From: Streptomyces guryensis
Lineage (GTDB): Bacteria > Actinomycetota > Actinomycetes > Streptomycetales > Streptomycetaceae
NCBI RefSeq assembly: GCF_021261325.1
Contig: NZ_JAJSBI010000031.1
Coordinates: 50,213-114,212 of the forward strand
Direction of reading: 5' to 3'
Length of the DNA stretch: 64,000 bases
Numbering within the stretch: the first letter of the stretch is position 1; every line of letters begins with the position of its first letter. The position numbers and the translations under genes were made by a program. A model generated the notes under the pieces. That model had not been told where the DNA came from and did no database searches. It was given only the letters and a program-made list of their open reading frames with translations. Of this stretch, positions 17,268 through 26,849 are shown in pieces.

Positions 17268-17914
17268 TCGCTGAGGACAACGCCCTGCTCAGGGAAGGGA
17301 TCGTACTGCTGCTGACCTCGTCCGGGCACGAGGTAGTGGCAGTGGCCGGCAGCGGCCCGGAGGTCCTGCCCACGCTGCTCCGGCACCGTCCGGACGTGGC
17401 CGTGCTGGATGTTCGGATGCCGCCGGCCTTCCGCGACGAGGGCTTGCGGGCCGCCCTGGAGGCCCGCAAGGAGATCCCCGGGCTGCCGGTCCTGGTGCTG
17501 TCCCAGTACGTCGAGCAGTCGTACGCCGCCGAGCTGCTGGTCGGCGGGGCCAGCGGCGTCGGCTACCTGCTCAAGGACCGGGTGGGCCGGGTCGACGAGT
17601 TCCTGGACGCGCTGGAGCGGGTCGCCTCCGGCGGTACCGCGCTGGATCCCGAGGTCGTGACCGAGCTGCTCACGCGCCGCCGGGACTCACCACTTGACTC
17701 CCTCACTCCGCGCGAGCGCGAGGTGCTGAAAATGATGGCAGAGGGGCATGACAACGCCACCATCGGCAAGACGCTCGTCATCACTGAGCGGTCGGTCAGC
17801 AAGCACATCGGCAACGTCTTCGTGAAGCTGCGGCTGCCACCGAGTGACAGCGGGCACCGTAGGGTTCTCGCCGTGCTGGCGTACCTCAACCACCCTTGGA
17901 CGGCTGGCTGTTGA
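17255..17914 (+). CDS. NarL/LuxR-type response regulator
   Basis: 219 residues from the GTG at 17255, inside the kinase gene end. The receiver domain has the acidic pair ED near residue 8 and the phosphoacceptor in VAVLDVRMPP (about D52). The C-terminal GerE-type helix-turn-helix is LTPREREVLKMMAEG, then ITERSVSKHIGNVFVKL. NarL-type regulators bind dyad DNA as dimers and usually activate from upstream sites. The gene lies between module copies B and C, making it a leading candidate regulator of the four-copy module. Confidence 0.93.
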   Translation: MRVVIAEDNALLREGIVLLLTSSGHEVVAVAGSGPEVLPTLLRHRPDVAVLDVRMPPAFRDEGLRAALEARKEIPGLPVLVLSQYVEQSYAAELLVGGASGVGYLLKDRVGRVDEFLDALERVASGGTALDPEVVTELLTRRRDSPLDSLTPREREVLKMMAEGHDNATIGKTLVITERSVSKHIGNVFVKLRLPPSDSGHRRVLAVLAYLNHPWTAGC

Positions 17915-18409
17915 CTGATCGCCGGAGGGGATCCGGCGTGCCGTCCGCCCCCCGATTCACCATGCGCGTTGGGGTGGACGGCCGCGGCGTGCCCTGGGGA
18001 CAGGGGCTGCGATCCACCGGGCGGCCACGCCTGAGTAGGCGTCGTCTCTCTCCGGTGGCCCGTACGTGTAGACGCATGCTGCTCCGGAAGCCAGAGGCGT
18101 GGGGTCTGGTGATGCCGCTTCGTCTGAGATTGCGCAAGCCGGCGTCCTTCACCGCCGAGCCAGAGGCGACCAGCGACGGAGTAACTGTGGTCTGAGCCGT
18201 CGCAGCCGACCGGGGTGCCGGTCTGTCCGGTGATGGGATCTTCGGTCTGACAGTGCAGGAGTGACCGAGGCGGCGTACGAAGCTTTCACACCATGGCGGC
18301 CTGGGCCTGGTCGTGCTGGCTCCGGGGAACGCCGACCACGGCAGCCGGGGTGTCATGGGCGACGAAGACGCCAACGAGCACGGTCCGGAGGTCGTGGGCG
18401 ATTTCGTCA
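17915..18409. other. Convergent intergenic region with hairpins
   Basis: No gene is seen. GCCGTCCGCCCC (17940-17951) pairs with GGGGTGGACGGC (17971-17982) with one mismatch and is a likely terminator for the two-component system. A smaller hairpin, GCCGGA/TCCGGC, lies just before it. The remaining 400 bases hold only low-complexity frames. Confidence 0.5.
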
Positions 18410-19354
18410 TCAAAGGGCCCTACCTTCCAGTTCGGTCACTCCCGAGAGGTGCGGGTGTCGATGGAACGCTGCTGTGGGGCGCGGGGTCGGCGCAGTGCAG
18501 ACGAGGCCATGAGCCGCAGGGGTATCGGCGTTGTCCGTGGCGGGGAAGCTGGTGCTGGGGCGGGCGAGGAGGAGGATCCCGCGGGCCGCTAGCGCTGTGC
18601 CGGTGAGGGCCAGGGCAGTGCCGGGGAGGCCGCCGTGGATGCGCTCGCCGAGGAGGGTAAGCCCGATGGCCGATGCTGCCAGAGGGTTGGCGATCGTGAG
18701 GGTGGCAAGGGGGGCGCCGAGGCCTCCGGTGTAGGCGGTCTGGGACAGCAGCAGTCCGATCACGGCCAGGGCGACGGCCGGGGCCGCCACCAGCGCGGTC
18801 TGCCAGGTCAGCAGGCTGTCGGCGTGAAGGACCGTCTGGGTGAGGGCGGAGCCGGTGCCGGAGACGACCCCGGAGGCCGCCGCCAGGGCCAGGGTGTGCC
18901 CGGTACTCGTGCGGATCGACAGGGCGAGCGGGACGACGAGGGAGGCGGTGACCGCGACGGCCAGGGCGGCCGGGGTTGTGAGGACGCCGCTGGAATCGTC
19001 GCCGCTCGTGGTGAGCGGGAGCAGGGCCGCGAAACCGGCGAGGGTGAGGGCGATGCCGTGCCATTCGCCGCGGCCGACCCGGCGTCCGGCGCCGCGGGCG
19101 GCGAGCGGGACGGCGGCCACGACGGTCAGCGCGCCGAGGCACTGGACCAGGGTGAGCGGGCCGTACTTGAGGGCGGCGACGTGCAGCGCGGCGCCCGTGG
19201 CATTGGCTGCGTTCGACGCCCACCAGGCAGAGTTGGTCAACAGGCGTCGCAGCCCAAGCCCGTTGGCGGAAGCGACGCGGTGCTGCGTTGCCGCCGCCAC
19301 GGCGTAGGCCGCGATGGAGACGAGCGCCAGTACCACGGCGACCGTGATGTTCAT
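18410..19354 (-). CDS. DMT-superfamily (EamA-like) membrane transporter
   Basis: 314 residues with about nine or ten hydrophobic helices, starting MNITVAVVLALVSIAAYAVA. The drug/metabolite-transporter style is clear: small-residue-rich helices, conserved GPLTLVQCLGAL and LTIANPLAASAIGLTLLGER segments, and a polar C-terminal tail after residue 270. It also resembles NIPA-like proteins, so the substrate could be a metabolite or a cation. GGAG precedes the ATG. Regulon module copy C lies 83 bases upstream, placing it under the same control as the P450 operon and the MMPL transporter. Confidence 0.8.
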   Translation of the reverse strand: MNITVAVVLALVSIAAYAVAAATQHRVASANGLGLRRLLTNSAWWASNAANATGAALHVAALKYGPLTLVQCLGALTVVAAVPLAARGAGRRVGRGEWHGIALTLAGFAALLPLTTSGDDSSGVLTTPAALAVAVTASLVVPLALSIRTSTGHTLALAAASGVVSGTGSALTQTVLHADSLLTWQTALVAAPAVALAVIGLLLSQTAYTGGLGAPLATLTIANPLAASAIGLTLLGERIHGGLPGTALALTGTALAARGILLLARPSTSFPATDNADTPAAHGLVCTAPTPRPTAAFHRHPHLSGVTELEGRAL

Positions 19355-19437
19355 CGCGGGGCTCCAGTCGAAGGACGTTGAGGCCGGTGAAGTCCGGCCT
19401 GCTCAGCGGGGTTTGAGAGGGGTCCCGCTGTGCTGTC

Positions 19438-19507
19438 CACAATTCCGTGGACCGTCGGCCGGAACGAGGGAGCACCCTCCCGATGTGGGGGTGTAGCGGG
19501 CTACACC
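19438..19507 (-). promoter_or_regulatory. 70-base regulon module, copy C (drives DMT-like transporter)
   Basis: Minus strand: GGTGTAGC CC GCTACACC (19507-19490, perfect), 17 bases with GGGAG, CTCCCTCG (19472-19465), 17 bases, CGGAATTGTG (19447-19438). The palindrome extends two further pairs, to 19488-19509. GGGAG N4 CTCCC is perfect here. Confidence 0.82.
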
Positions 19508-19578
19508 CCGGGCCTCGGCCAAGGCCACGGGCCCGGCGGCGGAGCCTGGGGGAAGGCTCCTGCCACCGGGCCCGGGAC

Positions 19579-19610
19579 CGCGCCGCCCCCGTCCCCACAG
19601 GGGCGGCGCG
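19579..19610 (-). terminator. Strong hairpin downstream of MMPL gene
   Basis: CGCGCCGCCCC (19579-19589) and GGGGCGGCGCG (19600-19610) form perfect 11-base arms. Further hairpins flank it (GGAGCCT/AGGCTCC near 19540; GGCGGCCGC repeats near 19650). Together they should end MMPL transcription before module C. Confidence 0.65.
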
Positions 19611-19683
19611 TCGGGGCCGTCGCCGCTTCGGCGGCCCCGGTCGGGAGGCGGCCGCCCCAAGGTAGGCGGCCGCGTCGTCATCG

Positions 19684-21921
19684 CTAGGAGCGGATGGGGA
19701 CGGGCTCTGCGAGCGGCCGGTCGTCCGGGTCCGGGTCCGGACCCGTCGGTGCGGGAATCTTGCGGCTCAGCTTCTCGCCCTCGACGTCGATGTCGGGCAG
19801 CAGCCGGTTGAGCCAGCGGGGGAGGTACCAGGCCTTGTCACCGAGGAGGGACAGGACCGCGGGAACGATCGCCATACGGACGACGAAGGCGTCGAACAGG
19901 ACCGCTATGGCCAGCCCGAACCCGATCATCTTGATCAACGACTCGCTGGCCCCGATGAAGCCGGAGAAGACGGCCATCATGATCAGTGCGGCGGCTACGA
20001 CCACCCGAGCGCTGTGCCGGAAACCGGACACCACCGCCTGCTTGGCCGCGTCACCGTGGACGTACGACTCGCGCACCCGGGAGACCAGGAACACCTCGTA
20101 GTCCATGGCGAGACCGAAGACGATGCCCACCAGGAAGATCGGCATCATGCTCATGATCGGGCCGGTGGACTCCACGCCCAGCAGGTCGGCGCCGTGCCCC
20201 TGCTGGAAGACCAGCACCACCGACCCCAGCGCAGCCAGCACGGACAGCAGGAACCCGAACGCGGCCTTGACCGGCACCAGCAGGGAGCGGAACACCAGCA
20301 GAAGGAGCACGATGGCGAGTCCGACCACGACCGCCAGATACGGCACCAGAGCGGCCTGCACCTTCTCGGCGACGTCGATGTCCAGCGCGGTCTTGCCGGT
20401 GACCTCGAAGGAGGCGCCGGCCTTCGACTCGATGCCCGGACGTTCGCCGCGGATGGCGGTGACGAGATCCTTGGTCTTCTCGTCCGTCGGTGCGGTGGAC
20501 GGGGTGACGGAGAACACCGCGGTGTCACCGGCGGAGTTGAAGCGGGCCGGCGAGACGGACACCACCCCGTCCGTGGCCTTGATGTCCTTCGCGACCGTCG
20601 CCACGGCAGCCTTCGGGGCCGCAGAACCCTTGCCGTCCACGACGACCGTCAAGGGGCCGTTGAAGCCGGGACCGAAGCCCTTGGCGAGCGCGTCGTAGGC
20701 ACGGCGCTCAGTGGTGGACGTGGGCTTGGCCTCATCGCCGGGCATGCCGAGCTGGAGGTCCATGACGGGCATGGCGACTGCACCCAGCCCCACGACGCCG
20801 AGCAACAGGACCGGCAGCGGGCGGCGTACGACGATGCGAGCCCAGCGGGAGCCACCGTTGTCGTCCTTGCGCTGCTTCCTGCGGTAGCGCCGGGAGTTGC
20901 GGCGGGCGCCGCGCGAGAGGACAGCGTTCGGCCAGAAGCCGAGGACGGCCGGGACCAGCGTCAGGCACACCAGCACCGAGACCAGGACCGCTGCAGCTGC
21001 TGCCAGCCCCATCTTGGTGAGCATCGGAATGCCTACGACGGACAGTCCGGCGAGCGCGATGACGACGGTCAGGCCGGCGAAGACGACCGCCGAACCGGCC
21101 GTACCGGCGGCTAGACCGGCCGCCTGCGCAGGCGCATGTCCCTTGCCCCGCTCCTCCCGGTACCGGGAGACGACGAACAGGGCGTAGTCGATGCCACAGG
21201 CCAGGCCCAGCATCGTGGCCAGGGTGCCGGTGCTCTCGGACAGGTTGAACGCCTCGGACAGGGCCATGATCCCAGCCATGCTGACGCCGACACCGAGGAT
21301 CGCGGTCAGCAGCGGCAGCCCGGCGGCGGCCAGCGATCCGAAGGTGATCAGCAGGACCATGGCAGCCACCGCGATGCCGACCACCTCGGCCGCGCCGCCT
21401 GCGGAGGGCGGTGAGGCCAGGGCGTCGCCGCCGACCTCGACGGTCAGGCCCGCGTCCCGGGCGCCGTCGATGGCGTGGGTCAGGTGCTGCTTGCTGGTGT
21501 CGGTGAGGTCGTCGGCCTTGGCCTTGAAGATGACGGTGGCGTACGCCGTCGTACCGTCCCTGCTCACCGCCTTCGCCTGGAAGGGGTCGACGGCACTGGC
21601 GACCTGGTTGCCGTCGGCGGCCTCGTCGACGAGATGCTCGATGGCCTTCTTGTTCTCGGCGGCGGTGACCTTCTCACCGCTGGGCGCGACGAACACGATC
21701 CGGGCGCTGGCCCCGTCGGCCGCCGAGCCGGGGAAGCGATGCTCCAGCAGGTCGAACGCCTTCTGCGACTCAATGCCGGGCATGGTGAAGCCCTCGTCGG
21801 CGGTGGCGGGGGCCTTTGAAGCGGCGAAACCGGCGGCGCCGAGCACCGCCACCCACAACAAGGTGACGAACCAGCGCCACCGGAAGGCCACACGGCCCAA
21901 GTGATAAAGGACAGTTGCCAT
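19684..21921 (-). CDS. MMPL/RND-superfamily transporter
   Basis: 745 residues, the normal length of actinobacterial MMPL proteins. A first TM helix (WRWFVTLLWVAVLGAAGFAA) is followed by a large extracytoplasmic loop, then a five-helix block with GIDYALFVVSRYREERGKG. A second loop and a second block follow, with GLAMDYEVFLVSRVRES, where the aspartate and tyrosine of the (D)Y motif mediate proton coupling. The C-terminus is Pro/Asp-rich. Such proteins export lipids, antibiotics or siderophores. Module copy D lies 115 bases upstream, linking it to the P450 operon and the DMT-like transporter. Confidence 0.93.
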   Translation of the reverse strand: MATVLYHLGRVAFRWRWFVTLLWVAVLGAAGFAASKAPATADEGFTMPGIESQKAFDLLEHRFPGSAADGASARIVFVAPSGEKVTAAENKKAIEHLVDEAADGNQVASAVDPFQAKAVSRDGTTAYATVIFKAKADDLTDTSKQHLTHAIDGARDAGLTVEVGGDALASPPSAGGAAEVVGIAVAAMVLLITFGSLAAAGLPLLTAILGVGVSMAGIMALSEAFNLSESTGTLATMLGLACGIDYALFVVSRYREERGKGHAPAQAAGLAAGTAGSAVVFAGLTVVIALAGLSVVGIPMLTKMGLAAAAAVLVSVLVCLTLVPAVLGFWPNAVLSRGARRNSRRYRRKQRKDDNGGSRWARIVVRRPLPVLLLGVVGLGAVAMPVMDLQLGMPGDEAKPTSTTERRAYDALAKGFGPGFNGPLTVVVDGKGSAAPKAAVATVAKDIKATDGVVSVSPARFNSAGDTAVFSVTPSTAPTDEKTKDLVTAIRGERPGIESKAGASFEVTGKTALDIDVAEKVQAALVPYLAVVVGLAIVLLLLVFRSLLVPVKAAFGFLLSVLAALGSVVLVFQQGHGADLLGVESTGPIMSMMPIFLVGIVFGLAMDYEVFLVSRVRESYVHGDAAKQAVVSGFRHSARVVVAAALIMMAVFSGFIGASESLIKMIGFGLAIAVLFDAFVVRMAIVPAVLSLLGDKAWYLPRWLNRLLPDIDVEGEKLSRKIPAPTGPDPDPDDRPLAEPVPIRS

Positions 21922-22036
21922 GGCGAGGCAGCCTCCACATCAGCGGTTGAGGAACGGCGAAAGGTCGGAGAACCGCCTCTGTGGGGGATGCACGTCCAGT
22001 TCGACTGGAGCTGGGAGGGGCCCTTCCGTCGACCTC

Positions 22037-22106
22037 CACGATTCCGCCGACGGCGTGACATCACGAGGGAGCACAGTCCCGAATCGGAGGTGTAGCCCGC
22101 TACACC
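22037..22106 (-). promoter_or_regulatory. 70-base regulon module, copy D (drives MMPL gene)
   Basis: Minus strand: GGTGTAGC GG GCTACACC (22106-22089, perfect), 17 bases with GGGAC, CTCCCTCG (22071-22064), 17 bases, CGGAATCGTG (22046-22037). Element spacing is the same as in copies A-C. Confidence 0.82.
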
Positions 22107-22212
22107 AGTCGAGGCGGACCCGAGCACGAAACCGTGCGCGAAGGCGCCTCCGGCCGACGGTGACGACGACCTCCTCAGCAGGCACAGAAAGGGCCACCGC
22201 CGGCGCCCGGCT

Positions 22213-23397
22213 TCACGCCGTGCGGGGCTCGGCCCGGGGCCGTTGCCATACGACGCGGATTTCGGCGAGTTGCAGACGGTAGCGGGTGGCTTCGTCGGCG
22301 GCGGACTTACCGAGCTTGGTGGCTGTCAGGCGCAGGTAGTGGACGTTGGCGGAGGTGAGGGTGTAGGTCTGGGCGGCTCCGTTGGGGTTGGGCTCACCGG
22401 TGACGGTGCGGGCGGTGGTGTAGGTGGTCCCGCCGTCGGTACGGGTCTGGAGGGTGAAGTCGACCGGGAAGCCCGCCGTGCCACCGCCTTCGGCTGGGGT
22501 GTCGGTGCGAGGAAAGAGGTGTGCGGCGTCGAGGTCGGTGTCAGCGCCCAGGTCGATCTCCACCCACATCGGGTTGGTGCTGACATCGGCGGAGGAGAAG
22601 TCGGTGCTGGTGTAACCCTTGGCGCCGGTCACACTGGTGAGCCTGCCGTCGGTCAGCCGGTTCCTGCCCAGTCGCCGTTCTCCAGGCTGTTGTTGCTGGT
22701 GACCGGTCGGCCGAGGGCGAGGTTGTCGAGACGGCCCGTGCCGGTGGCCGTGAACGTCCAACTGCCCGGCTGCACGGTGAAGTAGACGTAGCAGGAGTCC
22801 TTGCCGCTGTACGCCAGCCCGGTGACGCTGCCGGTGGATGAGCCGTTCGAGTAGACGGTCGTACCGTTTGCCGTGATGACCGGCTGGAAGCCGCCGTAGG
22901 TGGGCACGCCGACGCGGGCCGCCGTCCCGCCCTGCGAAGTGAGCGTCAGCGTCACCTTGGTTCCGTCGCGGGTGATACCGAAGCGGATGTCGCCTTTGAC
23001 CATGGGCGTGACGGTGTCGATCTTCGTGAGGGTGCCGGTCTGCGGGATGACCTCGTACGTCTCCCAGCCGGGCTTGGTCGGCCGGATGGATGCTGCCCGC
23101 GTAGGCGGACAGGGCGTACAGCGGGCCACCGTTCCATGCATGGCTGTCGGTGCCGGCGGACTTGGTCCACACCTCCCACAGCGTGTAGCAGGCGGGATCG
23201 GCAACCTGCGCGGCAAAGCGGTTGCGGATTCGCTCCTCGGCGACGGTGGGCGCCCTCATGAGGTACAGCGCCTCGGGGACGTAGAACTCCAAGTAGGGGC
23301 TGGCGTTGAAGTGGGCGCGCAACACCTCGGTGACCGCCCGGTAGCGGGAGCGGTACTCGTTCCTCGAGGAGTTCCACAGCACTCGGTCGCACTCGAC
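22213..23397 (-). pseudogene. Alpha-L-rhamnosidase (GH78-like) C-terminal remnant with discoidin-like domain, frameshifted
   Basis: The reading starts mid-protein (ASPYLEFYVPEALY, then TDSHAWNGGPLYALSAYAGS), typical of the GH78 catalytic-domain end. It then changes frame at a tandem (GGAT)2 at 23084-23091. Removing four bases restores SIRPTKPGWETYEVIP and the family's C-terminal beta domain. A second shift near 22660-22670 joins LENGDWAG to RLTDGRLTSVTGAKGYTS, a discoidin/F5-8C-like carbohydrate-binding domain that runs to the stop. The N-terminal two thirds, including most of the catalytic barrel, are missing. It was once a secreted plant-polysaccharide hydrolase and is now inactive. Confidence 0.8.
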
Positions 23398-24041
23398 GGG
23401 ACATCATCCGGCGGCGCGACCGCCATTCACCGGGGGACGGCGGCCGTGCACCGACGTATTTGCTCCGGCGTGGCGTCGGGGCGCGCTTCGCCGGTGCACA
23501 GCCGATGCCTTGCGTGCGGTCCAACCCTCACCCCCGCCGCCCCGAGCTGGGTGTGAAGCGCCAGAGCGCGCCGTCGGTTCGTAGGCACCTCACGCACACC
23601 GGTGTTCACCGCCTCCCAGTGAGTGGGCTGAGAAGGCGCCGGCTCTCGGGGAGCGCGATGCCGCCGTGCGGGACACCGCCTCCGCACATCCACGCGTGTG
23701 CTCGGTGCGTACGCGGGCTCGGCGGGGTTCCTTCCATTCCCGCTGGCTGCCCTCCGGAACACTCCGTGTCCTTAGGGGCGCCGAGCAGGACACGGCGGGT
23801 CGTCTCGCACACGGCCGGCTTTGCCTGGATGCGGGCGGTGATGGTAGTCGCATCACACAATCGACGCCGCGGCGACACGTGGTGGTAGATCGCGTATCGG
23901 CCGCCGAGGTCGTTCATCCAGCGAACGACCTGCGCAGACGTGTGAGCGGCGTGTGCCGCTGCCAGGCGCAGACCGTTGCGAATCAAGGGGCCGGGCAGTG
24001 ACATGGGGATCGAACGGGGCCGCCCCATGTCTCGGGTAGGT
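23398..24041. other. 644 bases without a recognisable gene
   Basis: Only low-complexity frames occur on both strands. It lies between the rhamnosidase remnant and the LuxR-type gene and probably marks the deletion that removed the rhamnosidase N-terminus. Confidence 0.4.
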
Positions 24042-26420
24042 CTATGGGGTGGGTACCTGGTTTGCGGCCCACCAGGCGGCGATCTGGGCACGGCAGGAGA
24101 AGTCGAGCTTGGTCAGGATGTGGTCCACATGGCCGTCGACGGTGCGCGGCGACAGCACGAGTTCGGCGGCGATGCGTCGGTTGGTCATGCCGCGGGCGAC
24201 CAGCGCGGCGACCTGCTGCTCCCGGCGAGTCAGCGGGCTAGCAACCGGCGGTGGAGCAGCCGGCTCGGTGCCGGTGCGTGTGTCGGCATCGGTCTCGGTG
24301 TCCAGGGCGTATGCGATGGCCTGGGCGGGGCCGGATACTGCGGCGCCGTCCGCCAGTGCCTGTTCGTAGCCGGCGGAGCCGAGCGACTGGAGGATCTCGG
24401 CCTCGCAGCGGGCGTGGTACTCCTCGATCTGCGGGTCGCCCGCGGCGATGGTGGTGCCTGCGTCGTGCAGCAGCGACCCGGCTGCGCCCAGCAGGCGTCC
24501 TGCCCGTCGGTGGTCGCCCTCGGAGGCGGTGATCCAGGCGAGCTGCTCGACCATCTTGGCGACGCCGATGGGGTCGCTGAAGCCCCGTAGCATGCTGAGC
24601 GCGGACAGGGTCAGATCCTTGGCTTCCGTGTGCCGGCCGAGTGCCCAGGCGTGGCGGCCCAGCACCATGAGCAGGTGGGCGCGGGCGTAGCGCTCTCCGT
24701 GGGCCTCCTGGTCCGCCAGTGCCTGCCTGCTGGTCTCCGGCGCGCGTGGGTCCCCGAAGAGGGTCTGGGCGATGGCCAGCGCTCCCCGCCAGCTGACCAC
24801 TCCGAGCTGGTCACCGAGTGCGGTGTGGGTGGCCACTGCCTGCTCAAGGTGGAGGAAGGCTTCTTCGCGCTGCCCCCGGTACAGCGCCGACACACCGCAG
24901 TGACCCCGCACGTGCGCGCTCGCCACGCGGTCGCCCAGCCGCTCAGTGAGTTCCTGGGCCTCCTCCAGCCACCGGTCCGCCACCGCCAGGTCGTACTGCA
25001 GCTGGGCCACGTAGGCAGCGGTCGCCAGGGCACGTGCCCGGACCAGGGTGGGTTCGGGGGCCGCCGCGAGCGCCCGTTCCAGCTGCCGCCGCCCCTCGCC
25101 GAGGAATCCGCCCGCGACCCAGTGGTACATCAGTGCAGCGGCCAGCGCGAGCGCGGCCTGCGGGTCACCGGGCCTGGAACCGCTGCGCTCCGTTGTCCCG
25201 GGTTGAGGTCCTGGGCCCGCCGCCGTGCGGGGGGCCGAGACCGGCGCCCGGGTCCCGCTCCGGTACTCCAGGGCTGCCAGCAGGTTGCCGTGCTCGGCCC
25301 GGAACCGGGCCAGGATCTCGGCCTGACGCGGACCGAACCAGTCTTGATGGAGGCTCCCGGCCAGAGCGAGGAAGAAGTCGCGGTGCCCTCGCAGCAGCCG
25401 CTCGTCCTCGCCGGAGTCGACCAGCCGCTCCCGCCCGTAGTGCCGAATGCTCTCCAGCAGCCGGAAGCGGGGCACGTCCCCGGCGTCGGCATGCTCCACC
25501 AGGGACTGTGCGACCAGCCGGTCCAGCAGGTCCATCACCTCGCCCGCCACGATCCCGTCGCCCGCGCACACGTCCTCCACCGCATCCAGGGTGAAAGTTC
25601 CGGCGAACACCGACAGTCGGCCCCACAGCAGCCGCTCCGCCGGACTGCACAGCTCCCAGCTCCAGTCGATCGCCGCACGCAGTGTGCGTTGATGCGGCCG
25701 TGCCGTCCGGCTGCCGGCCGTCAGGAGCGTGAACCGGTCCTCCAGCCGCTCCGCAACCTGCTCCACCGAAAAAGTACGCAGCCGGGAGGCGGCCAGTTCG
25801 ATCGCCAGTGGCAGCCCGTCCAGCCCCTCGCACAACCGGCGTACGGCCGCCCGGTTCGCATCGTTGACCTCAAAGCCGGGCCGCACCCCAGCGGTCCGGT
25901 CCCGCAGCAGCTCCGCCGCGTCCGCCTGATCCAGGGGCGGAACGGGGAAGACGTGCTCACCCGTCAGCCCCAGCGGCTCCCGGCTGGTGGCCAGGATCCG
26001 CAGCTCGGCCGCGGACGAAAGCAAACGCTGTGCCAACTGTGCGCAGGCATCCACCAGGTGCTCGCAGTTGTCCAGCACCAGCAGGACCCGACGCGAGGAC
26101 AGGTACACGACGAGCTGCTCCAGAACCGGCCGGGGGCCTTGGTCCGGCATGCCCAGCGCGGCCGCGACCGCACCCGGCACCGCCACCGGGTCCTGTACCG
26201 GGGCCAGGTCCACCAGCCACACCCCACCCGGGAACTCCTTGACCGACGCGGCGGCCGCCTCAAGCGCCAGCCGCGTCTTGCCCACCCCGCCCGCGCCGCT
26301 CAGCGTCACCAGCCGCGCCGCACCGACCAGACGGCGCAGCTCGGCCATCTCCGTTCGCCGCCCCACGAAGCTGGTGAACGGAGTCGGCAGGCCACTCGTC
26401 ATTCCCGTTGCCCTCGTCAC
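24042..26420 (-). CDS. Large LuxR-type transcriptional regulator with AAA/NB-ARC-like ATPase
   Basis: 792 residues. The N-terminal ATPase has Walker A LSGAGGVGKTRLALE near residue 41 and Walker B RRVLLVLDNCEHL near 110. It also has the LATSREPLGL sensor typical of AfsR/LuxR ATPase regulators, then a winged-helix segment. TPR-like helical repeats fill the middle. The C-terminal GerE helix-turn-helix is LTRREQQVAALVARG, then LSPRTVDGHVDHILTKL. The GTG start at 26420 is uncertain; ATG 26402 is as good. It is a candidate activator of the 70-base module. A decayed inverted copy of its last 90 codons lies upstream at 26850-27127. Confidence 0.92.
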   Translation of the reverse strand: MTRATGMTSGLPTPFTSFVGRRTEMAELRRLVGAARLVTLSGAGGVGKTRLALEAAAASVKEFPGGVWLVDLAPVQDPVAVPGAVAAALGMPDQGPRPVLEQLVVYLSSRRVLLVLDNCEHLVDACAQLAQRLLSSAAELRILATSREPLGLTGEHVFPVPPLDQADAAELLRDRTAGVRPGFEVNDANRAAVRRLCEGLDGLPLAIELAASRLRTFSVEQVAERLEDRFTLLTAGSRTARPHQRTLRAAIDWSWELCSPAERLLWGRLSVFAGTFTLDAVEDVCAGDGIVAGEVMDLLDRLVAQSLVEHADAGDVPRFRLLESIRHYGRERLVDSGEDERLLRGHRDFFLALAGSLHQDWFGPRQAEILARFRAEHGNLLAALEYRSGTRAPVSAPRTAAGPGPQPGTTERSGSRPGDPQAALALAAALMYHWVAGGFLGEGRRQLERALAAAPEPTLVRARALATAAYVAQLQYDLAVADRWLEEAQELTERLGDRVASAHVRGHCGVSALYRGQREEAFLHLEQAVATHTALGDQLGVVSWRGALAIAQTLFGDPRAPETSRQALADQEAHGERYARAHLLMVLGRHAWALGRHTEAKDLTLSALSMLRGFSDPIGVAKMVEQLAWITASEGDHRRAGRLLGAAGSLLHDAGTTIAAGDPQIEEYHARCEAEILQSLGSAGYEQALADGAAVSGPAQAIAYALDTETDADTRTGTEPAAPPPVASPLTRREQQVAALVARGMTNRRIAAELVLSPRTVDGHVDHILTKLDFSCRAQIAAWWAANQVPTP

Positions 26421-26849
26421 ATTTCACCCCACTCGGGTCGCCGACGCTCAGCGAGGAAGGCACGCCGGACCCGCCCAGGTCCGACCACTGTCCCGCCATA
26501 AGACAAGTCTCGGAGTTACCGGCAGGTACACAAAAGCGTGCTCCTGGCCGGGCCCTCGTGCTGATCGAGCAGCTCAGCGACGTGCCCACGCCCGTATACG
26601 ACATCCATGGCGGACCGTGGACTGCGGCGTGGGCGTGGCCAGTCGAACGGTCCGGCGCCATCGCCCACATCCCCGCAGCGCCCGGGGCCGCCGGACTGCG
26701 GATGGCACAGGCCCAGAAGTGAACATCCCCCCATCCGCCGTGGTCGACTGGTTGTTCCGGTAGGCGGGCCTGGCGAACATCTTCCCGCTCGGCCTCGCCC
26801 TCACCGCACGAAGCCCGCTTCGCGAGGGGATCGGCGGCCGGGCGCCGCG
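26421..26849. other. Gap upstream of LuxR-type gene
   Basis: 429 bases with no intact gene. Short frames such as NIPPSAVVDWLFR (26719 onward, plus strand) may belong to the decayed copy that follows. The LuxR-type gene's promoter must lie here. Confidence 0.4.

Noticed and set aside
17886..18413. 175-codon minus-strand frame between the response regulator and the DMT-like gene
   Set aside because: Ser/Pro/Arg-rich with no domain-like pattern, overlaps the response-regulator end, and contains terminator-like hairpins.
24630..26501. 623-codon plus-strand frame across the LuxR-type gene
   Set aside because: Antisense to a protein with clear Walker and GerE motifs.
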